This document shows positions 21,159 through 34,076 of a DNA stretch of 64,000 bases, piece by piece. The notes beneath the pieces are model-generated. The model was not told where the DNA came from, did not search any database, and saw nothing but the letters and a program-made list of their open reading frames with translations. The stretch's first letter is position 1; every line of letters begins with the position of its first letter. The stretch is from Bipolaris cookei. Its lineage: Eukaryota > Ascomycota > Dothideomycetes > Pleosporales > Pleosporaceae. Location of the stretch: the NCBI GenBank assembly GCA_002286855.1, contig NRSV01000074.1, positions 62,898 to 126,897 of the forward strand, read 5' to 3'. The position numbers and the translations under genes were made by a program.

Positions 21159-24147
21159 TCATTGCCAGTGGTTTTGGCCCACAAATCCTTCTTCGAGTGT
21201 GCGGTCTTCGAGATTACGCACAAAATTGTGGTTACGGTTCGAGTTGCCAGCCCGCGATCCTCTTCGCCTAGCGCTGCTTGCGCTCTCTGGTGCGCCATCA
21301 GGTGGAGGTGGGTAGTATGCTGGTGATGGCTGTAGGCGCACAGGTGCATTTGGGTCCAGGTGACTCATAACCCTCTGCAGCGCAGGTGGAATTCCTGACT
21401 GCCCCGACTGTTGCTGATCCATTGTCGTTGCCCTTTGTCGTCCGGCACGAGTGGTGGCTTGTGCATACAGGTTCTGAGGCTGGTTATATTGCCGCGGCTG
21501 TTGTGGCTGCATCATGTTCATGGGCTGGCCATATTGTGCTGCCTGGGAGGGATAAGGTGGCGGTGCACCTTGATGGTTGGGTCCGTACATGTTGTAGGGA
21601 TTTTGCTGAGCTTGTGGGCTCTGTGCGGCAGCGTATTGGTTCATCTGCATGTTTGCATAGGCGGCATGTTGGGCTGCCTGCGCTTGTTGCTGCTGCGCGA
21701 CCGCTTGCTGTTGCTGCTGTTGACGCTGTCTGCTCAAGCCCTCATATCGCTGTTGTTCCTGAACACCCGGTGCTGGCGATCGGCTTGAGCTGGATTTGAG
21801 CGTCATTGGAGGTACGAATGGCCCAGTAAACTTGGCCTGTGTGATAAACGGATGAAGCTTCGCCTGAGCGGGAGTCCAGCGTTCGAGGGGATTGAGATTT
21901 AGCAATCCCTGGGCGAAATCGATAAAGGCAGCTCGATTGCCCATTTCTAGCACATGTTAGCTGTTACAATTGAACACGGAATCAACGCTACTCACCTCGC
22001 TCGATCTCGTTGGACTTCATGTTCTTTCGCGGCATGGGGTAGTTCTTGATAATGTCTGGCAGGGTCGTAGCGGAGAAGTACTTTTTGCTAGGCTGCTCCT
22101 TGGTTCCATGCTCTCTGGAATATTGCTCCATGGACTTGAGCCGGTACTGCTTGCGACCGTACTCGTCCTGCGACTTTTCGAAAAACTCTCCAGATTGCTT
22201 GCCCATCTCCAACATCCAGTGCGGTGGTAGTCCGAGCATCTCTGTTATCCGCGAAACCTGATTGTATTCGGATGAACCTGGAAAAAGTGGCAGACCGAGG
22301 AACAGCTCGACGACAATGCAACCCAGTGACCACATGTCGATTGCTGCCGAATATGGTAGACCAAGCAGAACTTCTGGCGACCGGTAAAATCGTGACTGGA
22401 TGTACGTGTACACAGTTTGGCGTTCATCGCATGCGGAACCAAAATCGATAATCTTGATGATTGGGCTTTCGAGACTGTCATGTTGTTAGATGCTTTGTCA
22501 AACATGAATGTTGCTGTACGTACTTTTTTAACAGAATGTTCTCAGGCTTTAAATCGCAATGTATGAGTTTGGCTTTTCCGAGCAGTGCCAATCCGTTGAT
22601 CAACTGTTGTGCAAAGACGCGCACCAGGGTTGTCGACAGTCCGCGAAACTGGTTCTGCTTAATCAGCTCGTAGAGGTTGACACTCAGCAGCTCAAAGACC
22701 AGACACAAATGTTGTCTGTGAATAAAAGTGTCCTTTAGTCTCAACAGGTGGTGGTCATCGTTCTTGTCCATCTGCTTGTTCAACTGCGTCTTGTTAGCAG
22801 CTGCCCGCAGTATCTTGTAAAGAAACAACCTACCAAGTCAAGTACAGAGACTTCCATCATACTCTGATTAAAGTATGCTGTCCGGTTCTTGATCACTTTG
22901 ACGGCTACTACCTCTTGTGTCTTCAAGTTCTGGCACTTGACAACCTGTCCGAATGTGCCCTGTCCCAGCACATCCAAGATCAAGTAGCGGTTCTTGTGCC
23001 CAGACTCCTCCGACCCCAGAATGTCGTTGACATACAAAATGTAGTCGCTGTCCTCGTTGTCATAACCGTCATTCTTGACTCCTTTGCTCGGCTTGGTGAG
23101 GACGCGACGGGGATTTCGCGACGATTGATAGTTGAATCCGCCATTGCACAGCTTGTACGTCATAGGTAGATGGGCCGTGAGAGCTTGAAGGGGCTGTTTG
23201 TTCAATTATGTCAGTGGAGTTTGCTGCTCAGACATGGAGTGATACATACGCTGATGAAGCCTCCCTCTGGGTTGGCGCGACGGAATGGGGGTTGGGCATT
23301 GATCTTGGGCTGCAAGTCGGCAGTGTTGGAGACTTTTTCAAACTTGGGAACCGGTCCTCGTCCAATGGGCGGCAGGTGTGGAGGAGGGTTCGAGTTGGAA
23401 TTGGAAGTCGCGCGCGGTGACCGGTTGTCTCTATTGTACACAGCATTCAGCTGTGCCGTCGCAGACTGCGGGTAGAAGCTCTCTTGGCCCATGTTGGACT
23501 GGATGGGAGGCAGTTGGGGCGCATGTGGGCGGGAGGCTAGAGCAAAAAGACAATCAGTATACGAAAGTGTTTAAAGAAATCAGGCTTGGGCATGCAACGC
23601 TCGACATACATGGCGGAGAGTAGTAGCTGCTGGGGGGCGACATGTAGGGATTGTTGCGCGTGGGGCTCTGGCGGCTGGCCTGTGTCTGCGCCTGCGCCTG
23701 GGACTGGGACTGAGGGGTAAAGCTGGTGTAGCTCTGGCCACCCTGCTGCGGGTTGCCCGAGTAGGGCGATGTGGGGGAGAGGTTCATGGGCGAATATCTG
23801 CGCGCAGCAGCACTCTCCTCTTGCTGGATGAACTGCTGCGAGTGGCGCTGCTGCTGGGTTGGGCGCGCAGCATTGAGCCGGGGCTTGTAGGCGTCCTCCA
23901 TGGGCACGTCACCATCGCCGTCGTTGTACTCGGGGCGGGGGCCTGCAGCGGCGGCAGCACCACCAGCACCGCCAGCACCAGCGGGCGATTGCATGGCGAT
24001 TGAGTTCTGGCGGGAGGGGGTTGCATAGGCATCCTGCTTCATCTGCGACGACACGCCGGCATCCCGCGAGGCGTGCGGGGGCGATTGCATCGTGTGCAAA
24101 TATCGGGCGCTCGGGGTATCTGAGTAGGCCGTCCACTGGGGCTCCAT
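21159..24147 (-). CDS. YAK1: DYRK-family protein kinase Yak1
   Basis: Six exons (24147-23610, 23536-23250, 23193-22834, 22783-22524, 22474-21996, 21946-21159) join in phase to 903 residues; introns are 49-73 bp. Residues 1-330 are disordered and rich in Pro, Ser, Gln and Ala. The kinase domain starts near residue 345 with YLILDVLGQGTFGQVV (Gly loop), the ATP lysine in AVKVIK (374), the catalytic HCDLKPEN (Asp 472) and DFGSACDE. The activation loop TVYTYIQSRFYRSPE carries the YxY tyrosine pair that DYRK kinases autophosphorylate. The tail is Gln- and Pro-rich with poly-Q runs. In fungi Yak1 acts in the cytosol and nucleus downstream of PKA/TOR in growth arrest and stress. Start choice: the frame extends to a GTG at 24210, but the ATG at 24147 (MEPQWTAYSD) is the first ATG. 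A CACTCACAG acceptor upstream leaves room for a 5' leader intron. Confidence 0.95.
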
Positions 24148-25252
24148 GACGTCGGGGCAGTCGGGGTTGGGCGACGGAGTCGCGGCGGGAGACAAGATTG
24201 AGCGCTTCACTGGGAGCGGAGCATGCCGATGGACGTGGAGCCTGTGAGTGAGCGGGTGGTGATGGGTGGTGGGAGTGGCAGTGGCAGTGGTTGTCGGGGT
24301 TGACGTGGTGGTGGTGCTATGGCAAGAGATGGTCCAGGGTACACGGCCGAGACGAGACGGGGAGGGCGCACCAGTCCCGTCTAGGAGGGTCGAGGATGTG
24401 GGCGTGTAAGAGTGTGAGGGAGAGGGAGAGAGATAAGTCGGGTGTGGCTGTTGCGGGGTGTGTCTACGTGGTCAGCGGCGTCGAGGATGGGCTGGTGTGC
24501 TTGGTGACCCGAGGCAGAGAGGCCGCAGAGGAGCAAGACAGACGAGGCGCACCAAGGGCAATATTCACACAGGGTCAAAAGGATGGTTTGGCAGAGGTCA
24601 GCCGTACCCGAAGCGCTGAGGTTGGCGCCGTTGCAACCTCGATGGATTGGGCTTCTCACGCTAGCGACGGATGCAGCCAACCTCTTCATGCCCTGCCACA
24701 GCCCTCGCTCGTGGCGTCATTGCTGGGCTCTCTCTCTCGCAATATGATAGTACCAGTAATATTGCTACTACTACCAACTAGAGTACTTACTACTCCTGGC
24801 CTGCTAATAGCAAAAGCCACGCCGACTGCCTTGGGCAGCATGCCAATTGCTGGAAAAGGTCGCCTTGTGCGCGTCACTGCGGCTGAGATTGGTATCCACA
24901 CATTCCTTCATTCTATGTGCCGTCCACCCTTCTCCAACAAGGAACCATCAAAACCGTAAACATCTCGCGACCCCACATGCAAACAACATCTTTCATAAAG
25001 TGCAGCATAACCTTCTCTGCCCAGCCCCAGAACCGCTTGTCGGCACTCAACAGCGCAGACAACAAGGACCTAGTGACATCAGCAAACAGGACCGTGACCT
25101 GTAATGAGATTTAGAAAAACCCCATTACACATCATCAAGCCGAAATTTCATTCCTCAGCGTAATCATTGGCGCAAACAAAGAACTGCTGTCATCACTATC
25201 GTCGTCATAGCAGCCATTGGGCATCAACCTCGGACATTTCTGCTCTCTCATC
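24148..25252. other. YAK1 upstream region and sidA 3' end
   Basis: About 1.1 kb without a supported gene. Next to YAK1 there are short CCACTGC/CCACCAC-like simple repeats (24.23-24.31 kb), probably its 5' leader. A plus-strand frame of 222 codons at 24291-24959 has Arg/Gly/Val-rich composition and no motif; I treat it as chance. The part near 25.1-25.25 kb should be the sidA 3' untranslated region. Confidence 0.5.
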
Positions 25253-26987
25253 TTACTCGCGCACCTCATACCCACCCAACACATGGCCATTATCCCACTT
25301 TGCCGGCTTCTCAAAGAGACTCTTCACCATCTCACCTCCCCTTGTTGCCAACACCGAAAGCAACGTGTCACTCAGCTATGCGCGCCGTGTTAGCTAAACC
25401 TAGTCCAACAGGGGGAAAAGGGAAATGAAAAGGAAGAATGAGGTAAAACTTACACCATGCGTACTCTCGCAGCATCCCTGCAGCCAAACCCCAGCATCCT
25501 CACCAACGCTCTTCTCCGTAAAGTTGACCCGGTAATCTCTCTGCACCTGCCATTTGGCACCTTCCAGCTCGCCCCCAGGCATGAGGTGTCTGGCGTCCTT
25601 GAGCAGCGTCTCGTGCAGGTCCCGCAGGTAGCCCGTCGCAACAAAGACGGCATCAACGTCCAGCGTCTCCTTGCGTTCCTGGCCCCCAGCTTGTTCGGAA
25701 AAGTACAGCGCACTCGAGTCCTGGACGTGCAGACGCACGCCGCCCTGGCATACCGGCGAGTCCGTCACGTCCACCACGCGTCGGTAGGGTAGGATGCGGT
25801 GAGGCCAGTGGGCTTCTTCGGCAGGCGAGTTGCCATAGCGGATGCGCTGCATATACAGAGTCTCGTAGATGTGTTCGAGGAGCCCCAGTCGCACGACGCC
25901 GTAGTTTGTGCCCTTGTCTTCAACTAGCGTTGTTGCGCGGAGCTTTGGCGCGCGGTTGTATGTGCAGTCGGTCCGCGAGGGGTTGAAGATCTCGTTCACG
26001 CTGGTGTCGGTTAGTTTCGTCTCTGCACACTTGTATATGCACACATCAACAGTGCGTGACAACTCACAATGGTGAATCGTCGCTGGGTCGCAGTGCGCCG
26101 CCCTTGATAAGTAGTCGTGTACGTGAGTTGGGGTAATTTGCATGTAAAAAGTCAAAGATCTCAGCTGCGCTCTGGCCGTTGCCAATGACGGCAATGTTGT
26201 AGGGTGCATCGTGGTCTTTGAGAAGCTGCTTGGACATGTACGAAAACTTTGACGAGTGGATGACTCTGGGGTGGTTGGTAGGGAAAGGCGCGGGGATGTT
26301 TGGCCTGCCTCCCGCAGCAATCACCACATGCTTTGCTCTTCGTGACTCGGTGCGCCCTGTAAGGTGATTGTGCGAAACAACGTTGAAACTGGTGATCTCT
26401 CCATTGGCCGACTTCTCAGGCATCACCTTGACCACTTCTTGGCTGTATGCCACAACCTCTTCGAACCAGCCGGCGCACCATTTCATGTAGTCCTCGTACT
26501 CAACACGCGCAGGCAGAAACGTGTTGAGGTTGGCAAACTCAACCAGGCGATCCTTTTGGTGCAGGTAGTTGAGAAAGGTAAACTCGCTGCGCGGGTTGCG
26601 CATAGTCGCCATGTCCTTCATAAAAGTGATTTGCATTTTTGCGCCCGGCAGCAGCATACCTGCGTGCCATGCAAACTGCGACTGCTTCTCCAAGAAAGCA
26701 ACCTTTGGCGGCCTGCTCTGAAGGCCCTGAACATCGGCTAGCGAGGTATCTGTTCCGTCGAGCGCATCGTGCAAAGCCACGCCAATGGCCAGCGATGCCG
26801 GGCCAAAGCCAACGCAAATCATATCGTGCAGCTCGTCTTGTGGGGTATATCGAAGGTGCGATCGGTTCTCCAAAGCGGGGAACTGGCTCTCATTAATGTT
26901 GTCTGTCAGGAAGCCATTGAACGCCTTTTGCACCGCTGGGGCCGCACCATCCGGCGAGCCCGACGACATGTCGACGTGAGGACTCAT
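25253..26987 (-). CDS. sidA: L-ornithine N5-monooxygenase, first step of hydroxamate siderophore synthesis
   Basis: Three exons (26987-26068, 26000-25454, 25375-25253) join in phase to 529 residues; introns are 67 and 78 bp. The FAD-binding motif is GFGPASLAIG (about 60-69), the NADPH-binding motif GNGQSAAE (269-276) and the ATGY motif of N-hydroxylating monooxygenases is at 428-431 (FVATGYLRDLHE). The last exon encodes the conserved end (THGLSDTLLSVLA, then EVRE). The enzyme uses FAD, NADPH and O2 to turn L-ornithine into N5-hydroxyornithine, the committed step for all fungal hydroxamate siderophores. It shares the locus with a hydroxamate-type NRPS and an ABC transporter. Two perfect SreA-type GATA elements lie 0.7-0.95 kb upstream, so iron repression is likely. 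Ending the protein in the second exon would lose the final 41 codons. Confidence 0.96.
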
Positions 26988-27222
26988 TGTTGGATATAGT
27001 GGACGTATATAGTAGTACTGCTGGCTGTCAGTTTTGGTTGCTAATGTTGCGAAATCGCAGCTCGTGCTGTCAAACCAGCAAAGAATCGAGTGACGTACCT
27101 TGGTACCTTGTCACAGTGACTTGAACGCTGGTTAATGTGGATGTGTAAAAGAGGGGTTCAGTCGTCCGCAAGTCAAACAGGAACCTAGAGCGCTATAGGC
27201 ACAATCGCAAGCTGTCAGCGAT

Positions 27223-27238
27223 TTTTATCATATCAGAT
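27223..27238 (-). promoter_or_regulatory. Paired GATA motif upstream of sidA
   Basis: On the minus strand the sequence reads ATCTGATATGATAA: a near-match to the SreA consensus with a second GATA core directly behind it. It lies about 240 bp upstream of the sidA ATG, nearer than the two perfect sites. The match is imperfect, so binding is less certain. Confidence 0.4.
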
Positions 27239-27707
27239 GGATTGAACAATGACGTCTACACTAGACGCGAACAAACGGCACGAGTTTGCGATGGAGCAAC
27301 TTACAAAGTTGGCTACGTCCCAGATGCACTCTCTCTCTGGTGCACGTTGGTCAAGGCAGAGAGCTATCCTTCACTCGTGATATGGGAAGGGAAAGTAACA
27401 GCAGCGACCATTGTTTTTGTATGCATTGTAGGTCGGGCGAGGGGGACTACGGCCAGCCGTGCCCAGAGCCCGTCCTTGGACGTAGTTTGGATCCATGTCT
27501 CCATCCCAGGGCTCCATGCAGCCTTCTCGTCAGACAATGGTCCGATGTCTTTACGTAGCAAAGGAAACTAGCCTTGGATGTAGAAGGACCCTTGCGGGCC
27601 GGCGCCAGGCAGAGTTACAGTTGTGCCACCAAAACTGGCGATTCGCTAGGCCAAGCGTGATGAATGGCCGAAGCGCCCCCCATGTCACTGATCTTCCGAC
27701 ACACGCC

Positions 27708-27716
27708 ATCTGATAA
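27708..27716 (+). promoter_or_regulatory. SreA-type GATA element (ATCTGATAA)
   Basis: A perfect match to ATCWGATAA, the published consensus of the iron-responsive GATA repressor SreA and its orthologues. It lies about 720 bp upstream of the sidA start codon. It is one of five perfect copies noted in the two promoter regions of this siderophore locus. Confidence 0.65.
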
Positions 27717-27931
27717 GATGAGCCCTCTATTGGACTTGCTCTCCCAAGACAAACCCCCGATATGACCACGGAACGCCCCGGACGCGCATCAAGTGTGCAA
27801 ATTTTTTTTCTTTCAAGTGTTGCCCCGCAGCGCTTGACCCCGTCTTTACTAGAGTCCCGGTAGTAAAGTGCGCATTGGGCGTGGGGTGAGGTGGGTAATC
27901 GGCCCAACAAGCGTATCTTGGCTGATGAGAA

Positions 27932-27940
27932 TTATCAGAT
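27932..27940 (-). promoter_or_regulatory. SreA-type GATA element (ATCTGATAA)
   Basis: A perfect ATCWGATAA match on the minus strand, about 945 bp upstream of the sidA ATG. A one-base variant (ATCTGATTA) follows on the plus strand at about 27957-27965, so the motif family is locally dense. Confidence 0.65.
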
Positions 27941-28771
27941 GGAAAATCATCAGTTCATCTGATTAGATGAAAAGATTTCGCCCGCCCACCCCTCGGACCG
28001 CCTTCGACCTTTGCGTCTTGGGTTGCCTCATAATATACACTAACTGCTCTTCCTAGAGTACCCTTCGATGCGTGTGCGTACGTGCATGTGGTCGGAGCTA
28101 TTGCTCGCCTTGGGCTAGTAACATGCGCTGGAAACCGCTGATCGCTCTGAATGCACAAATGCCGTGCTACCTGTGGGCTGGCCCTGATGACGAAGGAGGC
28201 GTTCAGGGACTGAGCCTTTGCCAACACCCAATTGTCCTGGGCTGCTACCTTTGTATCAGAAAAGGCAGAATGGATTTGACTGTCTGAGCAGATCCATAAC
28301 CACATTGCTGCAGCACGTGCACACTTGTGGCCACGGATCCTAGTCAGTGAAATGCCGCAGTACTTGGATTTGACCAGGCCCAACAGTCTACTGTACGCTC
28401 CAGATCCACTTCAACTCCGTACACAATAAGCGATACTGCCCGGCAAGGGCCTAGGCATTAGTGCCAAAAGATGTCGGTCAGAACTAAGCGCTTGTCTACT
28501 GCACAACAAAGCCGATAAACGGCGGCCAAGATAGCCGTCTGTTTGATGTGCTTACAAGCCTATCCTAACACTATCCAATACATTGTCAACTAGCAACACG
28601 GTACGCCGGGTGTTTGTGCAAAGAACAAAATAGGAAATCTAACGGACAGAAAAGAAATACCGAAATACCGAGCTACATGTATACGATACAATCCATACTA
28701 TTGTATGGAAATCTAAAAAAATACGAAACAACTTTGCTATGCGGCAAAAAATTCGACTTGCTGACGAATGC

Positions 28772-31700
28772 TTAGTCCAGCTCCTGTGTAGCAACCATAC
28801 CTGCATAGATGCCTCCCAGGGCTACAAGCTCATCGTGTCTTCCCTGCTCAACAATTCGTCCCGCATCAAACACAAATATGCGATCTGCATGTTGTACGCT
28901 TGCCAATCGATGGGCAATCATAATTGTCGTTCGACCCTTTGAAGCAGCAGCAATCGCTCTCCTTATCTCCCTCTCCGTGTTTGCGTCAAGCTGCGATGTT
29001 GCTTCATCAAGCAATAAAATTTCCGGATCACGGATGAGTGCTCGGGCGATAGCGAGGCGCTGACGCTGGCCACCAGAGAGCTTGGAACCATGCGCTCCAA
29101 CCTCGGTGTTATAGCCTTCTGGTAAACTCATGATGAAGTTGTGCAGTTCGCACTCTTTGGCCACATGCTCTATGTCTTCATCGCTACTGGTGGTACCTGG
29201 GCGATCACCGAGACCAATGTTGAACTTGACTGAACCCGGGAAGAGGTCTGGCTCTTGCTCCTATTCTGGTCAGTCACTCTATCTTAGAAGAGTGAGGGAT
29301 AACTCTTATGCAAACTTACAACTAGTGCTAGACGGGCACGGTGGTCACGAACGGCTTCTTGGCGAATGTCCTGGCCATCGAGATATACTTGCCCAGAGGT
29401 TGGATCAAAGAACCGTTCTATCAAATGAATCGTACTCGATTTACCAGCCCCTAGAATGAAATCAGCTATTGCCTTACCATATTTTGAGAATCTCTTACCT
29501 GAACGGCCAACGAATGCCACGTTCTCGCCCGGTCGGATCTGAAAAGACACATCATTCAACGCAGGAACAGTTGGTCGACTCTCATAGTGAAGGCTGACAT
29601 TACGGAACTCGAGTTCTCCTCGGACGCCAAAAGTACCATATGAAGCTGAAGCTGTAGATTCAGATAGCAAGCCGACATTGTCTGGTGTGGTATTTGCCAT
29701 CGAGAACGTGCAATCTGTCATAATTGTGGGCTTTTCGTCATGCAGTGAAAATATGCTCTGCGCGGCAGCTTTCGCACGTGTCACTTCTGGTGCCAGACTG
29801 AACAGCTGACCTGCAGATTGTGCGGAAAAGAGCAACGCTGGAAGTACAATAAAAAAGTCTCGTTGCGTGTAATTGCCGCTGCGTACTTGTTTAGAGCCCC
29901 TAGACGATGTTAGCATGTAAATTACGTGTCGTGTGTGCAGACTAGTCTTTCGATTGGCAATAGCAATAGTAAATAATAATACTCACCACCAGTAGGCCAA
30001 CGAGTAAACAAAGTAAGTAATTGACAAAGAAAATGCAAACAAAATATTGCCAAGCGTGCTAAATCGAAGATGCTCTTCGTACGGTTTCCGAATTGCTTCT
30101 CTATAGGACTGGAAGAAGTGGTCTTCAAGGCCAAAGACTGCGACAATCTGCATCGAAGATGTCGCCTCGGATGCCAGGGCTGCCGCTCCATTATACGCAG
30201 TCTGGTGGTGATCCTCTGCAACAGCCAAAATGCGAAGACGGAGGAAGCCAGCGAGAAGCATGACAGGCACGGCTGCCAGTAGCACTATAGCAATCTTCCA
30301 GGCTACAATATGAGCTAGAATAATGCCACCAACCACTGACGTTGCGATCGAAAATATCGTCCCAAGTATAACACCGGATAGTCCGCTAATGCTTCCGCTG
30401 TCCGAATTTAGTCGTGACATGAGTGCGTGGTGGGAATGTCCAGGCTTGGAGAACCACGCAATGTCCTGTTGCAAGATGGTCCGGAAGGTGAGGTCTCGGA
30501 CTCGCAAAGTAAGGTTTTCAGATACAATGCCGAAAGCCGTCTTTCCAAAAGAGTGGGAGGCCAAAGCAACAATGGCCAGAATAAAGAAGAGCAGACAGTA
30601 CAAGGAAATCTGGCGCGTAGTATCGTCAGATCCGCTAGTGTCGTTCAAGAGTTGTACAAGATTTCCAAAAATGAGCGCCTCTCCAATGATAACCGCACCA
30701 CTAAATACCGAAGAAAATAGGCCGAGGGCAATCGCCGGTGCTTCGCGGCGGCTTAGCGACAATGATCTTCCAATCAACTCGGCAGCACTCATTTTGCGCT
30801 GATTGCCCATTTCAATCGAGTCTCTTAAGCCCAGTTCCTCAACATCGTTTGGCGCTTGCTTGTCTTCCTTGTGAGAGTGTCGTAGACTAGAATGTGTAGA
30901 CGAAACAGCAGATGGGCGGCCTTTCTCAAATTTCTGTGCTCTAATAAGCTCAGCATATGTACCATCCCGTTGTTGAGCCAGAGATTCATGGTTTCCATCT
31001 TGCTCAATAGTACCATCTCGCATCACAATGATACGATCTGCATCCTTTACAGTCGCAAGTCGATGCGCAATGATGATGGTGGTTCGGCCAGTCGCAGCTG
31101 AGGAATGTCTCAGATTCTCAAGAACTATAGCCTCGCTTGTGGCATCCATTGCGCTTGTAAATTCATCCAGAAGAAGTAGGGATGGGTTCCTGACTAACGC
31201 CCGAGCAAGAGTGATACGCTGCTTTTGGCCTCCAGAGAGCTGTGACTGCGGGCCAGTTCCAATCTTAGTGTGAATTCCCTCGGGCAGATGCTCCAAAAAG
31301 TCGCAGTATGCTTCGGTTGCCGCTATTTGACATCGACCAATAATTTCATCTTCGGTAAGATGTTGAAGCTCTCTTTGGGGAATACCGTGCTTGATGTTGT
31401 CAAGGATAGATCCAGTGAAAAGTACCGGATTTTGTGTGACAAGCGCAATGTGTGAGCGTAAACTATGAAGATTGAAGGATTTCAAGTTATCCTTCCCAAG
31501 GCTAATGTTACCATATGTGGGATCGTACAACCGCAAGAGCAAAGAGGCGATGGTCGACTAATAGTTGGATAATGTCAGCATGTTCTTTCAAGACCTCCCT
31601 GAAACAATCTGCTTACCTTTCCAGATCCTGATGGCCCAACAAGGCCCGTGACTTGCCCGGGCTTGAGACGCAGATCAACACTGTCGAGGATTCGAACGGT

Positions 31701-33074
31701 AGGCCGAGCGGGATAGACAAATGAAACTGCTGAAAGCACTAATTCTTTCTCAAAATGCACTTTTTGGGCCGGCTTCCCTTTGGCAGAGTACACATCGATC
31801 TCGGAGGTGGGGTAATCCAGAACATCCAATACTGCAGCTCCAGCGGCAGCAGCCATTGCGAATGTCTGTATAAAGGGTCCAAAGGAACCAACGACGAAGG
31901 AGGCATCTAGAATGAGAAAAACGACAGCATAGATAGTTCCTGCTTCAGCGCTGCCATGTCGTAAGTGATCGCCATACGAAAATGCAAGTGCATTGGTTGC
32001 GTAAGCCACAAAGTAGACCGAGCCAAGCATGAGAGCACCTGCAAAGCTCTTCTTCACTCCTATCCTGAGCGCAGAACGAAGGTGATGCACGTGTTCTTCG
32101 CTGAGTCTTTCGAAGAGACCAAAGGCCTGGACAATCTGGACTGCTCGGATAGCACTTTCTGCAACAGAAGAAGCCTTTTCTGTGTATATTGAAGCTTGTT
32201 TGGTAAGATCTGAAACAGTCTTCGTGCCAAAGCAGACAATGAACGCCATTGAAGGTATTACGGTGAAGAACCTGATGCTGTCAGTCGACGTTTGCTAACT
32301 GGATACAGGCTGTGATTACATTACTCCAGTAAGCTTTGCATTGAGCAAAAAGCCTACAGTGAATGCAGAGATAAAATAGCTGATTGAAGCGATGAAGAGG
32401 CCTACTTTCTCTGAGGTTCCGAGCTGGATGGTTTGAGTCTTTTCTGTGAGGATGCTAGACAAGTCCGGCGCGACAGTGTCTGATGGGCATATTGAGTTAA
32501 GATTTACTCAATCGAATGAACATTCAAGTCGAAACGCACCATAATAGACCATGTCCATACCAAGAGCACGATGAAGGAGCCTTTCTCTGGTTTTCCTACT
32601 GACGCGCTCGCCCGTGACCGCCCAGCATACGGACCACCCCCACGTGACCAAAAAGTAGCCAACCGCAACTGACATCAGACGGTATAGCAAATGTCTTAGT
32701 TCATCCGCATTTGGTGGAAAATTGTTGATAATGCGGCCTAGAATCACGCCTATTAACGGTAATGGCAGGCCTGCAAGTACGGCGAATATGATAGCCAACG
32801 CTAGGATGGCTTTAGAGCTGGTGTCATCCAACTGCCTGTACAGTGTAAAGTAGGATGTTCTAAATGGGTTCAATCCTAGAATTTGGCGAATGAAGCGCTG
32901 ACGAAATAGAGTGGCGCTCTCGAAAGCCTGGGGTTGGACGGTTGCCAAAGACGGCTCTACGTGCCTCTCCCATTGCGTACTATGGAGAACAGAACATGCC
33001 TCTTCGATTTCGCTGTCGTCGGAATCAAGAAGAGGCTGGCTTTCCGAGCTCGCATCGTCTGTGTAGTCTGGCAT
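28772..33074 (-). CDS. Full-length ABC-B (MDR/Ste6-type) transporter of the siderophore locus
   Basis: Seven exons (33074-32540, 32479-32320, 32271-31617, 31557-29987, 29899-29499, 29450-29320, 29260-28772) join in phase to 1313 residues; introns are 48-87 bp. The layout is TMD1-NBD1-TMD2-NBD2, a complete exporter. NBD1 has Walker A GPSGSGKST (built across an intron), Q-loop VTQNP, signature LSGGQKQR, Walker B LLLDEF and H-loop IAHR. NBD2 has GRSGAGKSS (again across an intron), VEQEP, LSGGQRQR, LLLDEA and IAHR. Both ATP sites look active; NBD1 has DEFTSAMD where DEATSALD is usual. The start is followed by an acidic N-terminus with dileucine (SQPLLDSDDSE). The gene is divergent from the NRPS, sharing a 1.56 kb promoter with three SreA-type elements. 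This suggests transport of a siderophore, its precursor or breakdown product; substrate and membrane (plasma or vacuolar) are not shown by sequence. Confidence 0.93.
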
Positions 33075-33615
33075 TGTGACGCGTGCTCAGCGTCATAGAC
33101 TGCAATTCTCTCGATTGAGATGTGCGCGCAGTCTAAGGAAGTGCCATGGGTAGGCGAATAACAGAAAGAAGAAAGCAATGGCAGCACGAGCTGCTGTTTT
33201 ATGAGGGACAGCAACGAACCATGGGAGTGATGTTGATGATTTGGCTGCAATCAATGTTTGAGAGCAAGGCTAGGCCAGTCAATAGCCCCGTCTTGGCGCC
33301 CCATGTTCCTGTGTTCCTGTGACGTGCGCTTCACATTCATGTTGACGCCAAGCTTCCAACAGCTGGTGATAGTCAGGCACGCGCACACCCGCCATGGACG
33401 AGAGTTGATGAGATGGAAGTTGAGCACTATTGGGAACGCGTGAATGTCGACATGGATACGCGATATGACGAACTCGTCTCTCCCTTGTCCCGAATCTGTC
33501 GCCTAGAAGCCGGACGCGGGACGGACGGGACATGGACAGGCTGCATAAGGCTGGGCTGGGCACAATTGGCAGTCAATGATGCAAGAGAACACAGGGGATA
33601 CAGGGGGCATGTTCC

Positions 33616-33624
33616 ATCTGATAA
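33616..33624 (+). promoter_or_regulatory. SreA-type GATA element, first of a pair
   Basis: A perfect ATCTGATAA about 540 bp upstream of the ABC transporter start and 1.0 kb upstream of the NRPS start. The next copy begins 23 bp further on in the same orientation, about two helical turns away. Confidence 0.65.
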
Positions 33625-33638
33625 CTCGGTCCATCAGC

Positions 33639-33647
33639 ATCTGATAA
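33639..33647 (+). promoter_or_regulatory. SreA-type GATA element, second of a pair
   Basis: A perfect ATCTGATAA 23 bp from the previous element and in the same orientation. Two sites two helical turns apart could be bound on the same DNA face. Confidence 0.65.
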
Positions 33648-34076
33648 TCTCCTCGGGGATAATGGCCGCCTTTGGATTATCAAATTTGGGCACGGGCGTC
33701 GCCTCTACTGATTTCAGCTGATGGTGGGTGGTCCCGCGCGACACATGACTTTTCCCCACTGCCTACCCTGCCCAACAAAAGATGGAACACCGGTGCCGCT
33801 TCAACAAGTCATGCGATTACAGTCAGAGACCAGGGCGTGGGTACGCTATTATGTATGCCGACTACGTTGGAGTTTGGGGATACGGCGCCGAGCTGGCGAC
33901 GCGCGGGTGAATGTCCGACCACATGCCACTGCCACTGCGTGGGACGGCCTCGAAGCTAGTCGCTGGATGTCTCTGGTGGAGCCCTGCTACGGCATCCTGA
34001 TTTGTTCCGGTCTGAAATCGAGTTTTCGCCTTGGCCCTCTGGCCGTTTGTTATCCATGTAAGGCAGCTACTTCACA

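Larger units (their letters stand above)
26988..28771. other. sidA upstream region and ABC transporter 3' end
   Basis: About 1.8 kb between the sidA start and the stop of the ABC transporter gene, both on the minus strand. It holds the GATA elements listed separately. Open frames of 60-140 codons occur on both strands (such as 27955-28383 minus, with no ATG at its start) but none has protein-like features. The unusual length for a one-sided promoter fits a regulated gene. Confidence 0.55.

Noticed and set aside
24291..24959. 222-codon plus-strand frame between YAK1 and sidA
   Set aside because: It lies opposite the YAK1 leader, has Arg/Gly/Val-rich composition and no motif. A chance frame is more likely.
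27955..28383. 142-codon minus-strand frame between sidA and the ABC gene
   Set aside because: It begins at a TTG, not an ATG, and has no recognisable protein features.
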